Shown: positions 1 to 13,840 of the stretch, piece by piece
Layout: each line of letters opens with the position of its first letter
Numbering within the stretch: the stretch's first letter is position 1
NCBI RefSeq assembly: GCF_030867145.1
Contig: NC_134420.1
Coordinates: 9,195,323 to 9,259,322 of the forward strand
Length of the DNA stretch: 64,000 nt
Direction: 5' to 3'
From: Opisthocomus hoazin
Taxonomy: Eukaryota > Chordata > Aves > Opisthocomiformes > Opisthocomidae
Program-made: the position numbers and the translations under genes
The notes under the pieces: generated by a model
Seen by the model: only the letters and a program-made list of their open reading frames with translations
The model's database searches: none
Told to the model about the DNA's origin: nothing

Positions 1-3000
1 TAGAAAAGCCATAGAACCATTTCTCCTGTTGTGTTCTACAGTTATTGGAGGATACCATTAATTAGTTGAGTTGGATTTGATTACCTGGTTTGCTGGGAAA
101 GACAGGCTTATTAGAAAGGTCAGTAATTTATACCACTACACAAATTCTTTTGTTCAGCTCAGGAATGACCTAGTTTTGCTTTTTCTTTTGTATCTGTATG
201 AAACTCAGAGATGCAGAAAGTAGGGCAGAAGATACTGATGAGACATTTACCCAAATAATATGGCCCGTTACTGTCAGGTTGTTAACAAAGTCTTATTCAG
301 GGAACCAGTTATCAAGCTAAAGTACTGTCGAGTGAGAGACCATGTGCACCAGCACAAGAAACAGTTAACAGATATTCCTATACAAGGATTGACTTACAGT
401 TTGCCTTACTTTTCATCTGATATTATTACTGGTGTGCAGATACCTTAAATTGATTGGTTTATGATGTTGAATGAACTCGTAGTCTGGTATTGAGATTGGT
501 TGTAGACTGTGGAAGTGATAGCAAAGGATGAAAAAAATATTTTTTATAATTATAGCAAACCAAACAGTTTCATATTCTTCCTCTGCATATCTTGAGCTGA
601 AAACCTCTTTGTTTCCTATGTCTCTTGTCAAAAATATGAAGCTTTAATATGTCAGCGCCATCTATTCAAATGGAAAGAACCATTTAGATATTTTTTTTTC
701 CTTTAGAGCGTCATCTTTTTCCAGTGCTGTAGCTGTTCCCCTGGCAAGTTCCAACTACATTCAAAATATTCAAATAAGATTGTCTGATAAGGTTGTCTGG
801 TCTCTTAGGTTTTTACTTATTTATAGAAAGAAGTGTTTAAATGCTATTTAGAAGAAATAATTATACAGGGAGTACAAAATACATTTCTTACTGGTATTTC
901 TTCCCTCCCTCCAACCTGTTTTCATGCGATGGGTCAGGACTTAACAGCTCTCGAGATTGTCTGGCTGAATAGCAGCAGGCTTCTAAATCTCAAATCAAGT
1001 ACTCTTCAAAGCACCTTACTTCTCTTGTGATAAAAACTTGAGGCAGGTTTTTCTGTTTGGCCTATTCATCAAGTATCGTCTACTGAATTGTTGACATTTC
1101 TAAACACTGAAGGGATTTTAAAGATCTTATTGCTCTAAAGAGACTTACTTGTAGTAGGGAATAAAGAAGTGCAATGAAAAAAATCCCAACACATGAAAAG
1201 TACAAAACTAAAGAACTGCTAGAAACAGCTGAAAGCAAATAACTATAATTTGACGTATAGGTCCTGCACAAAACACATTTTTGGTGTAGGAAGCTGCTCA
1301 AATGTTTAGCCCTCTCCCCCCCCGCCTCTTCCAGATAAATAGTAGTGTTTATTTTAATCTCAATTACTCACAGAAGTCTTGCGTTAAATGTGATACCAGT
1401 TTCATTCATATTGAGTATATTTGTATCAGTTTACACTGAGTCCTACTGTCTTAGATAGACAGAGTCATTTAAAAAGGAATTAGCGTGACCTGTCTTTTAA
1501 CCTTTCCCCAGCAACTTCTTATTCTGTGCTTAAACTTCCTTGAAGGCATTGGTTTGCCAAAGAGTGGTCAACAATGCCACTTCATCACCAATGCGATTTT
1601 TTTTTTTTTTGTAGAAGCAGTATTGATCACTAAGTAAGAATATGCCACAATATGTTTTCATACCAAAACAGGTTGATCCAATATTATGGATATTAAATTA
1701 CACTGCAGTGATTTCTGCAGTCTGAGATTATTTGGTAGCAATACTACAAAAGGCTTTGTTAGCTGGACTTTTAAACTGTAGCCCCCGTAAGTAGTGGGGA
1801 ATTAGTACTGAAAATAAGAGATATTAAAAGAATAATTCTATAATGTCTGCGTCCTTACCTGGGGGTTACAAGAACTGAATATACTTCCTATATCAGTGCC
1901 AGTTTTTAGTGTGAGAAGACAATGACAGCAGAAAAATTTTTTTTGCGCTTCTGGCCTGGTTTTTGCCTTAGCGTGGAGCATCTGACAGTGGCATTTACCA
2001 TTGCAGAGCTGAAGTTTCTAGCTTGTGAAAAGCTGCAAACATAAACAAACTGGTTGTCTGTTTAGCAGCCTTGGTTTGTAAATATGCAGGATTTTGTAAG
2101 CCAGCAATACACTTATCTATCTAAATTATACTTGCTTTTAAAACAGAGATTAGTAATAACAGTTTGCACTTATACAGTGCACTTCTTCATTTCTCTGTCA
2201 CTGTTTTAAAGGGATTGAATAATTTGTGTTTCTCTACACATAATAATACTGCCAGGCAGACTCAGAAAATACCTGTAGCAAAGAAGAACTTGTCCATGCG
2301 TGAAAAGCAAAATAAAAAAAAAATTAAAAAAATAAAAAGATAAAAAGCTCCAGAAAATTAGTCTGCTTCAAAAAGCTATTAAATTGTTCCTATCCCTGAA
2401 GCTTTACAAATGTGCTAATTGTTGTGTTCTGGTCACGTAATATGTTTCTGCAGAAAGTTAAGACACTTTCCGGTTGCCGAGCCCTTGTGCCGTCTGGGGG
2501 AGGGACTGGCGGGCCGTCTAACGCGGGCAATGAATCTTCCCCTTGGGCAGCGCGTGCTTCAGGTCTGAACGCCAGAAATGCTTCACAGATGTGCTGGGCT
2601 GCTTAGCAATGGAAATTTTCTAATTCTAGCTGACCTAAAAAAGTAAATAGACTACCAAGCATAGGGCTACTCCCAGTATTAAAACAGCAATACCCCCCAA
2701 GCTAGCATTTACATTTTGCCCCCCTGCGCGCTCCTTCTTCATAACCAGCAACTTGCCAAACCTGTGACACTGGTCTCTTGGGAACAGAGGCATTCAGGGA
2801 CATATTGTATGGGTAGTTTGCATTGCGTAGTCGAATGTAAAGCAATACGGCTCGCGCTGTCTCGGTGCTTTCTAGAGCAGTACTGCGCGCCTTGGGGAGG
2901 TGCTGCCGGTGGAGGCATTGGCCATTGACACTAACTCATACTCAGTCAGAAGTGATGTGTGCATTTGCATGTATAGTTACATGCTGGGTTTGCGTTTGTG

Positions 3001-4659
3001 CACACAGCTGCGGAGACTGATGTATAGGAGGAAATCAGCACTGCCAGTGTATACAAAATGTAGAAAAACCACCGAGGCAGCCTTGGGGCAGCCCACAGCT
3101 GGACTGGTCCAGAGGCTCAGAGCAGCTCCGGTTTTCTCCTGTTCTTCTCAGAAAAGCACTTCATTAAACTATAAATTCCGTAGGATCTATAGAGACTAGA
3201 TACTGGAACTCAGTGGAAGCTTGTAGGCAATGTGCATTTTAGCAAAAGCTGGCAGAACTGTTCGGATGAGAAATCTCTCTGCATTTTTGTTGTCTTTCTT
3301 GTTTGATTTGGCAACTCGGGCACTGCAATGCGCTTGTAAGAGACTTGCCAGCACGAGTTACTTATCTGGGAGCATAACCTTTCTGTGAAGTGTTGAAATC
3401 TATCTGGACAGTTGTATCAAGAGGCTGAATACATTTTATCAGTTATTCGTGTTGTTGCACACCCTGAGATAAAATGGTGTTTTCTAATGGGTCTATTAAT
3501 CAGTTTTCTGAAATGCAACGAGATATTTAAACTGACAGAAGCTTGAGAGATTACAGTGAACTTTAAAAGATAGCTTTGGATGCACACTCAAACATTTGGT
3601 TCATTTTCCAACTTAGCTGAAATTGTGGAGGGTGACAGTAACATTGCAATATGTTGGACCTCCTAGAACAGATGCTTCTGTCTCTGAATGCTGTTTCTCC
3701 CTCCTCCTCACTTGCACAGCTTTTGTTTGTACACACAGCGTCTTGAACACTTCTCAAGCTTCCCAGTAGAGAGACCCAACTTGCCGTCGAGCAGTGCAGG
3801 CATCGCCAGCAACTCTGGAACGTTTCCAGAGAGCCATCTGTGGTTTGATACGAAATCCGTGCTTTGTGGCATGTTGCAATGTCATTCAACGAAAGAGGAG
3901 ATATAGCGGAGGCACTGACTCAGTGAGATGCTCTGTATAGTTGTAGGATTGAATTCCTCTCCTTGACCTTTTACTCTCCAACTTAAGAATTTTGTTTAAG
4001 GTAGTCGTCCGGGTCTCCTGAATAATCAGCAGAGATGTGCAAGCACTTGCAAGGATGATTCATCTCATCCTAAGTAGATAATATAGGTGAGACTGAATAG
4101 CTGGCGTGTAGACAGCTGCAATTAGGTTGAATGAATCCGTCAGGGAAGAGAATGTGACATTAACATTAGCATCCATCCGCACTATCCTGAGAGCCCTAGC
4201 ATTACTCAGACTTGCATCACAGGTCCCACACTACTCTTACGTAAGCCCAGGAAGGAGAAATTCATTAAAAAGAACAGATCTACAGGAGAAATGTTAGTCT
4301 GCATGCTTTGGACATGGATGATACCATCAGACTCGTGAATTACTGTTTGAATTTAGAACAGTATTTACCTTCAGCTTTTAGACAACATATTCAAATCTCA
4401 ACTGTAACGTGCCTAGATAATGTATCTCCTCCTGCCCTCCATCTTTCACTTTCTTCACTCCATCTTCTCTTCAGCCCTTGGTCGCTTAGTTTCTCCGCTG
4501 TTCTCTTCCAGTTGCCTTGCTGTGCAGGGTACTCTTTCTCATAGAACATTTTGTCAGTTAGAAGGGAAAAAAAGCTTTGGCATTAATCAAGTATTTATAT
4601 ATCATGCCATTTTTGGGTATTTTATATTTCACTTCTTCCTTTTTACTCATTTTGTGTAT

Positions 4660-4745
4660 TCAGACTGTCGGCTCTTCAGGACAGTCTTTCCATATGTGCT
4701 CAATAAGAGCTTGGTCAGTAAGCTTTACAATAGTGTGCTGTGTAA
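4660..4745 (+). repeat. L2-like LINE 3'-end fragment
   Basis: The stretch reads like the conserved tail of ancient L2 LINEs: an agactgt...gctc...agg..agtcttt segment followed by a gtgctcaataa-like end. The match is by eye, divergent and short. It would be an old amniote fossil with no coding content. Confidence 0.35.
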
Positions 4746-6989
4746 ATATTTAGTACAGTTCAAGTTGTAAGATTACCACGTATTTCTCTGAATTTTGGAT
4801 CAGACGAGCAGTTGAACAGCTGCAGTCCCTAGATAGTCTATAACCATCACTGGTTAATCCAGCCCCCTTTGTAACATGGAGAGCTTCTTCATTGCACAGA
4901 GACTACAGTTATAATATGGAGTGGATCTGTTACCTGCACACGTGATTTAGAGCACACCGTGGTGCCAAACACTTGGCATTCTCAAGCGCTGGAAAAGGTA
5001 AATGTTCCTGATATTTTTATCTTTCCCTTTTGTCCCTTCACATGTAGCAAATCGTCCTTAACACATCTTGGTGTTTTTCTTTGAAATGAAAGAGTTTGTT
5101 CAGAAAACTGTCTGCTGTTTCCTTTCCTGTCACTGACAAGTAGTGACTAATGCAGCACATACAAAAACCCACCCATCTCTACTCACTTGTTACTGGAACT
5201 TCTGAAATTCCCTGGGGATTCATTTTACACAAACATGTACAGAATGGAGATTTAATGGTACAAATGGTCTCTGAAAGATTTTGCTTTGCAGTAGCTAGTG
5301 TTTAAATAAACTGAGCTTTAAATTCAGACTCGGGAATTCAGATTTTAAGTACTTTGCGTAGTTTTCTGGTCAGAGAACAGAAACAGTACCATGTGGCACA
5401 TCCAAACGAATCAGCACAGTTTGAATTGAATTCTCCTGGACGTTATCATACCACTTCCATAAAGCAGATACACCGGAAGGCAGCACTGAAGAGGTGTATA
5501 TTAAGATTCAGTGTTCTGAAAAGTAAAATGGCTTTTACAAAATCTATCACAAAAGGAAGCGGGTTTATTAATGGTTCTTAATTTTGCCATGTGTCATTAA
5601 AGTCACTGTTTAAATGAACTCTTTGTAGTATTGGAAACCCTCAAGAAAACATCACTGTCCTGCAAATGAGGTGAAAGTGAGAATTATCCTAGTTTTATTT
5701 TATTCTGGAAGTGATGGAAAATGGGAGTTTTAGAATTGTGTTCAAGTATTTAAAGTACTATTTTCTATATATAAAAAATTATTTTCATATTAGCAATGTG
5801 TCCTTTAGCAGACAGACACGGATATATAAGTAGAAGTATATTTATCAGCTATTCTTAGAGAAGCCTTCTCTCAACACCTGATGTTAACAATAATTAATTT
5901 TGACAACTCAGATTACGCTTCAACTTAATAAAAAGAAATAGGAAATGCGTATGGTAGATGTTCTTATTTTAACATGAGTTGATATAGTTGTGATTAGTTA
6001 GAAGTCAATCACAGTTACCTGAAAAGTAGGAAATTTTAGAATGCTCTTTTAAAGAGTCTTTCGTCTTTATGATCAGTTTAGCAAATGTATCCATTGCTGA
6101 GAGTTAAGAACGGTAACGTAGCATCTGTGAATACAGCAGAACAAGAAGAAACCAGGTTCATGTCCATTGTACAGAAAAATAGTTACCAACTGGTTTGTCT
6201 CCTGAGTTTGTTAAAATACTGAGAAAATTGTAACATGAACAGGAATGTAAGAGATTGATAGTAAAGGAGTTTAAAAATAGTTTGCCTAAGACCCAAATGC
6301 AGTTATGGGAGGATAGTTTGGCACCATTCTCTCCACAAGATAAATGTTACTGACTGTGAGACACTATCACTATTTGTGAACCAGATTTGAGGACTATCAT
6401 ATGATTTCTGCCTGACACAGGTCTAGGCCAGCTGGAATGACTTTTCTAGTGCTTGCTGTGAGAGCTTATAATGTCTTCAGCGGTAAAGGGCTTACTGTTT
6501 TATCACTAAGAAGTGAACTTACATTAAAACAGAAATATTTTTAGGTTTTGTGGCATTAATAATTTTATATCTTTTCATAGCGATATTGTCAGATTTGTGT
6601 ATGAGTTGTTACAAAGTTATGTTAACACAAGTGATATGTCACTCTAGTAGACTACTTATCATATAATATATAGTTCATTTCGTCATAATACACATGTCTA
6701 TTGTCTCTCAACTGGCAAACTTGGCAAGGGAAGAGGCCAAAACTTCCAGTCACCTCCATGTCAAATATTTGAACAAAGTCTTCTCTCTGGAAGAAATTTA
6801 GTTTCAAACTTGCACATCTTTTTGTTTATATTAAGCCCAAAGGTAGTAATATTTTTTGCAAGAAGACAGTTAGTTACTGTGCTTCATGATGACATGTTAC
6901 AACAGCATTACAGTCATTGACTGGCAAGGCTAAGTCACTCCTGAAATACGTATCTGTTAAGGAGTTAGTAGCCGTTTGGCAGCTACTGC

Positions 6990-7570
6990 AGTTAGAAATG
7001 CAAGACGTGGCCTGTGGGGATGTCAAGTGAACCCGTTCATTCGGGATCTCTTTCATCACGTAACCAGACATAGTGCAATGGCCTCGAAGCTGTGGCTCAG
7101 GGCACCGCAGAGAATCAGCACCACGTGTTGCTACTGCATTGAAGGGATGCCCAGTGTCCCTGTTAAATCCTTCCCCCAGTGCCCAAATAAGAAGAGCAGA
7201 GCAGGTTCAGTGAAGGTAACCAGGGTCAACCACCAGTCCTGGTGGCTGTCAGATGGATCCATAGTCATGAGGCGAGCCCACTGTCAAGCTGAGAAGTCAG
7301 GGCAGCAGGTGAGGATCATCGCTGGATCAGCAAGCTCCATAGCACGGTGGTTGCACAGGAAAACGGCCAGGGCCCGAGCGAAGGGCAGCTCGCCAGCAAA
7401 GCGGGGAGTGCCCAGCAGGGCTTTGCCAGCTTCTTCGTGACAGCTCTTCATCACCCAGCAGCCCAGTTTGGGGGTGCACAGCTGCACTGTATCACAGCTG
7501 GCTGCAAGCACTGCCAGCTAACGCCTCCCGTTGGGGACAGTCTTCTTCACTGCAAAGACAAAGAGACAGC
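6990..7570. other. GC-rich unclassified segment, possibly an old mobile-element insertion
   Basis: About 0.6 kb of clearly higher GC and CpG content than the AT-rich intron on either side. Overlapping open frames run through it on both strands (for example 6976-7440 plus, 7284-7511 minus), but neither product shows a domain or motif I recognise. Phrases such as ggtcaaccaccagtcc and gaagtcagggcagcaggt look like dispersed sauropsid repeat sequence. No terminal repeats or clear target-site duplication could be defined. It could equally be an old CpG-rich unique sequence. Confidence 0.3.
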
Positions 7571-8229
7571 TCAGCGGCTGTGGAGCAATCTGGCATCCCT
7601 CCGCTGGCCCCCTCTTTTCTTAAGATGTAAGTTGCTTGTTTTCTTTTCCAAAGGCCTCCATGTCCTTTTCCCCAGCCTGCCCGTGAGATCTTACTCATTC
7701 TCAAGAAATCTATTGCCAGTCAGTTAATGGTGACAATCACTTGACAGTCTGAGAATTTTCAAGCAAGTAACGGGGTTCTTCACTCTAAGAGGAGATTTTA
7801 TAAAGCCGCCTTACTAGCTCCTTCAGATTTCTCCTTAAAACCCACATTTTTGTGTTACCTACAAAAATGCTGAAGTCTTTTCGTAGGTACTATATAATAG
7901 AAACAATTACTAGTGATTCTACATGAGGTAATAATAAAAAGACATAAAAGGGAAAATATAATGCAAGGGAGGCGTTATGGGCATCGTGAGGAGAGGAAGA
8001 AACAGTGGCAGGAACTCAGCCTCTGTACCACAGACCGTTCCTGTTCTGTCTTGTGTGAGCTTTATGGAATGGTGAGAGTTCTGCTTCAAAGAGAAAGAAG
8101 TAGGATATAAAGCTCCGCATCTAGGAGTCTGCATCTCTCATTTTCCCAGCATTCCTAAAATTCTTCTCCCCACCCCCCTCTTCCCTCTAAACCAAATCCC
8201 TTCAGCTTTGGTGACTTCAGTCTTCATGG

Positions 8230-8325
8230 AGTTGTAGCAAATGGAACTAGAAGGGATCTAGAGAGGTCATTAACCCATCTCCCTGCCCCAAGGCAGGACT
8301 GCGGCCGTAGTAGACTAATAAGCAA
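8230..8325 (+). repeat. CR1-like LINE 3' fragment
   Basis: Contains ggaactagaagggatctaga, gaggtcatta and ccctgccccaaggcaggact, the typical order of the 3' tail of sauropsid CR1 LINEs (…ggaagggacct…gaggtcat…cccctgcc…ggcagga). Truncated and diverged; no reverse-transcriptase frame is attached. Confidence 0.6.
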
Positions 8326-9375
8326 TTTTTTTGGTCAAAGATCCAAATAAATGGAATTGTAAAGATATTTTTTTTAATGTTTTATTTTGGGAAGTTTGGG
8401 CTCAGTTGTTAAAGCTTCATGTAACTGCTAGCAGAGTTGCAAGGTTAACTTCAGTGGCATGACTTTAATATGTATCAAATTAAGAATGAACTATCACCAC
8501 TTTTTTTATGACATTCAGTGATTTTGCATCATTCGTATTTTTTTGCTAGAGTGTTACAATAGCTACTAAAATACAATAATGATTTTGGAGTAATATGAAG
8601 AAGAATTACTTTGGGTTTAGATTTTTGCCAATATATGTATCTCTGCTTATGATACTGTTGCTGAACATTTTTATACTTTTTATTGCTTAAAGCATTTTAC
8701 AGAATACATGATTTTAGTAACCCTCAATTTTGTGAAATTTTGCTGTATCTCAAGTGTCTTCCACCTCAATTATTTCTGAGTATTTTAGCCAATGTAAAAG
8801 CAATCTGCACAGGCACACATTTCCTCAAATCAGAAAAGTAATTTTATGAAGTGATTGTTGTTTATACCATGTAGGTCTAATGTGGGATTTTACTAGCTGC
8901 CTCCACAGTGGAGTGCCAGTAGGTTCCTTGGAAGAATATGTGTAGCTTATGTGTATAGTTGCATAGTAGTCAGTTCTTTAACATTAGTAGCTAGCTCTTT
9001 GTTTAACCTATTATTGGTTACTTAGGTTCAGTCATACAATTTTTACTTTATTTTCAACCCCTTCTGTAGTCAGTGAAAGCCGGTGTACTGTTTCTGTGCA
9101 TTTTGTAGTTGAGGTGTCACCAACATCAGGAAAGGGTGGTAGGAAAACTGCTGGTCAATCCTCTTAACACTGAAGAGAAAAAAGTCTTACACTGGAAAGT
9201 CTGTTTTTTATAAGAAATCTGTAGAACTATCCCCTTGGTACAATAAACTACACTGGCAAAAGCACTTGCTAACATTTTTGTCTACTAGGGATTTTGTTGG
9301 TTTAAAAAAATTAAATACACCCCAACCAAATGTATCAGCCCACTGGAAGTTCCTGGAATAGCCATGGCTTGGATC

Positions 9376-9500
9376 TTTACATCCCAGTCTTATAAGGCAG
9401 ACCAGTGTCGGAAAACCATCAGGGCTGTATTTGGCCCGCAGTGCTGGGACTGGACTAACTGATTGCTCCGCGTCCCTTCTGGCCTGTCGTTTTACGTATT
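9376..9500 (-). repeat. CR1-like LINE 3' fragment, reverse orientation
   Basis: The complement reads …aaaacgacaggccagaagggac…agtccagtcc…, matching the CR1 3' tail seen in the opposite orientation about 1.1 kb to the left. Strongly diverged and 5'-truncated, so an old inactive copy. Confidence 0.5.
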
Positions 9501-10314
9501 CTTATCTTCCACTTCTGCTTTTTTTCTTTTTTTCCCATTGAGAACAAATAAAGTAATTAGAAGTTTTCTTCAGGCAGAGGGAGGAGCAGAGGCAAAGTAT
9601 GTAATAAGTTTTGTCTGAACTGTTTTCCTTTCGTAATGCATGCCCTAAAGCTGTGTGCTTAGCTGGGTTCAGTGTAATTGTTCCTATCACCGCAAAGCCT
9701 TCGGGACCTGCCCGGAACGGAGCAGGCGGGAAGCGCCAGCACTCGCACCGTGCCCTTCCTGGCTGCGCCTTGCACGGCGGTAGCCTGCTTCCATAGCCGG
9801 TTATCTCTTCATCGAGGGAGCGAAGCTGAGGCTGATTCTGAAGATCCTGAACTTAAACCTTCCTGACAGCCTGCATGGGTGAAAATAGTGTGTGATCCTG
9901 TAATTAAACACACTATAATCAGAAAGACAATTAACTTTGCACAAGGAAGTTTACTCTAGCATTCCCTAGTTTTAACACTGGCAAACTTTGCCTTTCTTTG
10001 ATACAGGCTTGAAGAAATTATCACAAGGAAGGCAGTTATAGTATCCTATTCTCACTTGCATGTTTACTTTTGCCAAACTATGACCGTTTCGCCCTAAAAT
10101 ATTGTTGCCCTGCCAGCTTGCTGTAGGCTACCAGAAGTTTTGTGTTTACCCACACGCAGGAATATTTCAGGGAAAACCTTCAATTCTTTAAAAGAACAAA
10201 TGAAAATACGCAAATGTGTTTTTGCTGTCCCATGAAAATCCACCTGTTTGGCCCAGGTGCACTTGGTGACCCTTCCCCAGAGATGTACCCATTTTTCGGA
10301 CCAGGAGGTGAGCT

Positions 10315-10770
10315 GCTGCTGTGCCCGCACGCTGGGCAGGGGAGAGGGGCAGGGACGGGAAGCGGGGACAGAAAGCAGTGCCAGCGAGATCAAGAGGGGC
10401 AGATCCAGAACAGGTGGGAGGAGGAGGAGGACAAAATAGGGGATGAGGAGGACAAGGGGCTGAGGCAAGGAAGGGTGGCCTGGCACTGAATTTGGACCTG
10501 GGCGTTAGGAACAGGAGCAGGGATGGAATATGGGCAGAAAAAGGGAAGAGAAGCCCAGGACTGGCAGGAGCAGGAGTAAGAGCTCGGAAGCAGAAGGCTG
10601 AGGCTGGATGGGGCAGAGGCTGGGGGGGTGCAGATAACTGGAGAAGGGGTGTTTTGGCGTGAAGACCAGTTGCAGGGTGGGAGGCCTGGGCAACAAGGAC
10701 TAGGATTGCTGGTGTGAGCAAAAGCAGCCCAATTCTTATCAGACTGGTAAGAGAAAGAGTGAAAGGGATG
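10315..10770 (+). repeat. Purine-rich (G/A) tract, degenerate minisatellite-like
   Basis: Roughly 450 bp with a strong purine bias on the plus strand, built from loosely repeated blocks such as aggagcagg, gggacagaa and ggaggaggagga. The mirrored pyrimidine strand gives a Pro/Ser/Leu-rich frame (10188-10778, minus) that is a composition artefact. No fixed repeat period could be assigned by eye. Confidence 0.45.
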
Positions 10771-11724
10771 GAGGTCACAGCCTCAGAAATAGCAGAGAAG
10801 TCCGCCCACCAGAAAACATTTTGTCCTCAACTGGGACTTTAAATGGGACTCTTTCTCTGTGGTCAGCAAATATCTGTGAAAATGTCTGATCATTCTGTAA
10901 TGCTGGTGTTCAAAAAGGATCACAGCCTATTCAGGCTATCACTTACTGCCTTAGTTCAAGTGACCGGAACGTCCCTGTTGGTGCCAAAAATACAGGCCTG
11001 TTGTTTTAACCCGTGGATCTCTGTGTAACGCTGTGCGATGAATTTCCATTGTTTGTGATTTAAAGCATAGAATTTGTTTTTAATGGTGTTAAGATATTGA
11101 ATAGGGTTCATATTTGCAGCCCTGTTTATGTTTTTAAGCTGTGCACAGAAAATGTAAGGAATGATATTTTGAAATGTCTATTCAGGCCTTATTCAGAGGT
11201 GCTGTGCGTGTGTGCTACGATTCACATCTTAATGGCAGGAGAGTGTTCAGTTGTTTTCAGAGGACCCCAATGTTGTTTGTTGCTCAGACTGCGTCTGATC
11301 TGCGGCCGAGTATGGCCTACGCAGTGAAATATGCTTCCTAGAGAACCAGTGATTTTTTGTAATGTTTGAAAATTGGGATTGTAGGGAGGGCAAGGATTGC
11401 AGGAGGGATGGTCTGGTAATGAAGACGAATGATTGAAGGATATCGTGGAAGGTATGATGTGTCTCTGTGTATACCACTGAGCTTCTGTGTGATCATGTCG
11501 CTTCAACCCAGCGTTTTTATTTATTTCTGTACTCTGTGTCTTTCACAAGTGCCTGACTTGGGGTTTTGAAGAAATACTAAGCACTCACAGCTGCAAATGA
11601 AGTTAGCAGCTGATCATGTGAAATGCTGTGCAATGCCAAACATTCTGGAAAAGCAAGTCCTAAATGCCGCAGATTGTGTTTCTGAAATTAGTAGATAGGT
11701 TTTTCCGTGTGTTTTGTGTGCCTA

Positions 11725-11840
11725 AATTCCCTGTCACTAAAATGGAGGTAACTTTGCTGCCTTATCACACAAGAATATTAGGAAAATAACACAGTTGGTG
11801 TTTGTGAAGCATTCAAGTGCTATATACTGACATGTGCTAT
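11725..11840 (+). repeat. MIR/CORE-SINE 3'-half fragment
   Basis: Starts with ctaaaatggaggtaac, continues through a cacacaagaatatta block (equivalent of the cacagggttgttgtgagg segment) and ends with tgtgaagcattcaagtgcta, the order found in amniote MIR-type SINE tails. Diverged and 5'-truncated. Confidence 0.5.
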
Positions 11841-13724
11841 TGAAAAGCCATTCTGTCTTCAGAACAAGGTTTGAATAGTGTACAATAAATACATCAGAAA
11901 AGTTCAGAGTAAACAGTGACTAGAAAACCAAACACTGATTAGCCAGTCGCTAAATGAGCAGCGTGCATCCTCTTCGCTGAAGAAGATGGGGCTAGAAGAG
12001 TATATGCAGGTGCAATGCAACACTGTGTCGTAACAAATACATCTGTAAAACCCTAGTTCAGTCCCGCCATCGAGTCTGAGGAGCTTGAATTTTTACTTTT
12101 GCTATCTGAGTCTTAGCAAATTTATAAATATTTTTCTATCTGTGTTCTGTTCATAATATATACTAGCGAACGAACATAGCGTTGACTAAGAGACTGTGTA
12201 AATATCAAAGATTTTTTTTCTTTTGACCACCTTTGAAGTCCAGGCCAGCGTGGCAGGGTTTACAGTTGTTCCCTATCTGTGATATTAGTTAGTGCCTGCA
12301 TACGATGAGTTTGCCGAGTCTCGGTTCTGTTCACTCTTCATCACCTTGCTCTGAATCCGTTTGGTGGACTACATTTCCCCTAAGGAAGCCACCTCTCCAG
12401 CTCCCAGGTGAGGGCAGAGAGATGCTAATGGTGAGTGAGAGAAGGTTGGATTGTTTCACTTGTCTTTCCACCTCCCACGTACCAGATACCTTGTAGCCTG
12501 CTAGCAGAGTACTGTACACTTTTTTGGAAAGAAAATGTGGCTGCAAGATCTGCTGAGTGCTCCGCTGCACTTCTGGCTTTTCCTCATCCTTCGTTTCCAG
12601 TGGCTGCAGCCCCCCTCTGCAATCCAAGCTGTACATTGGCTCTTCCCTAGCAAACGTTTTTCTCAGCAGACAAAGAAAGTAGGCACGTGCCCTACTTTAT
12701 ATTGTGTTGATGTAGAAATGAGGCATCAAGGACCACAGTTCACATCCACAGCCATGCTTCACCTTCTTAGGAATTCCTAAGGGAAGAACCGTAAGTGAAG
12801 GGTACCGTACCACAGCACCGATTTCAATACAGTGAAACCTAGGAGCCACATAGTTACCAAATGGTTTATATGGGGGGTGGGGTTTGATACCTAAATTGTG
12901 CTTCGTAGGTAATGTGCTGCAAAGAAATACACACATTTCTCCTATTTCAACCCTGAGGTATGTCGTCTCACCCTGGGCACAGGCTTTCCTACTCCACATG
13001 CGTTACTTCAGGCACTTCCTTCCTTCAGAGGAGACAACAGCCCCGCGCACCTTGTCCGTGCGCTGCCCACAGTGGCGGTGGCCGGTGGTAGGGGAGTGCT
13101 TTGGAGCACCTCTTGAGGGATGCCTAATTGCAGTCTTAAAGCCGGCAATGAACTGAACAGTCAGCCCACTGGAAATATAGGTATTTCTTAGGCTTTTTTA
13201 TTGAATTCTTATCTGCATGAAGAAAGGATCCTACGCAAGTTGCGAAGGTATCAAATAAAGGTCAGCTGTATTTACGTGTTGTGATAAAAGCAAAAACCCA
13301 GCAAAAGCAGAGAATAAGGGTAGTCCACACAGCCTCCTAAGACAGTTTTACAGCCATTACTGTTGTCCTGCTCCCTTCAGAAGCGCGTGCATTTTAAAAG
13401 AAGAGCTACACAGTTTAGCCTACTAAATCTTTCAAGAAATATGCTTCTTCCATGATACCAGTTTCATAAATTATTGCACTCTGTGTAAGATGCTCAGCCG
13501 TCTCATCTGACCGGCTTTCAGTGCCTCACGGTGTCCAAAGCGAGCCAGGAATTAACCCAGTAAAGCCTCAGTTTGACATTAATATTGACCTTACTTTATA
13601 AAAGCTAGATGGCAATATCATGTCTTTTATATATCTCCCGTGTAAAAGAATCTGCAGAAGGACAGTTGAAATATTTTTGTCGTAGTTGAAAAAGAAGGTT
13701 TATTATGCAAGGACTGCATGCTTG

Positions 13725-13840
13725 TGGACAAACGTGTAACCTGCATCTCGATTTCCTCATCTGTAAAATGGGTGTAATGTTCCTACAGCTCACAAGGGAT
13801 GGCAAGGTTTGATTAGCATATAGGATTGCCTTATACAAAT
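13725..13840 (+). repeat. MIR SINE fragment
   Basis: Carries the near-diagnostic MIR phrase tttcctcatctgtaaaatgg, preceded by a degenerate gtgtaacct and followed by a cctacagctcacaaggga block. This is the standard plus orientation of the MIR tail. The minus-strand open frame across it (13605-13844) is only a shadow of the repeat. Confidence 0.75.
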
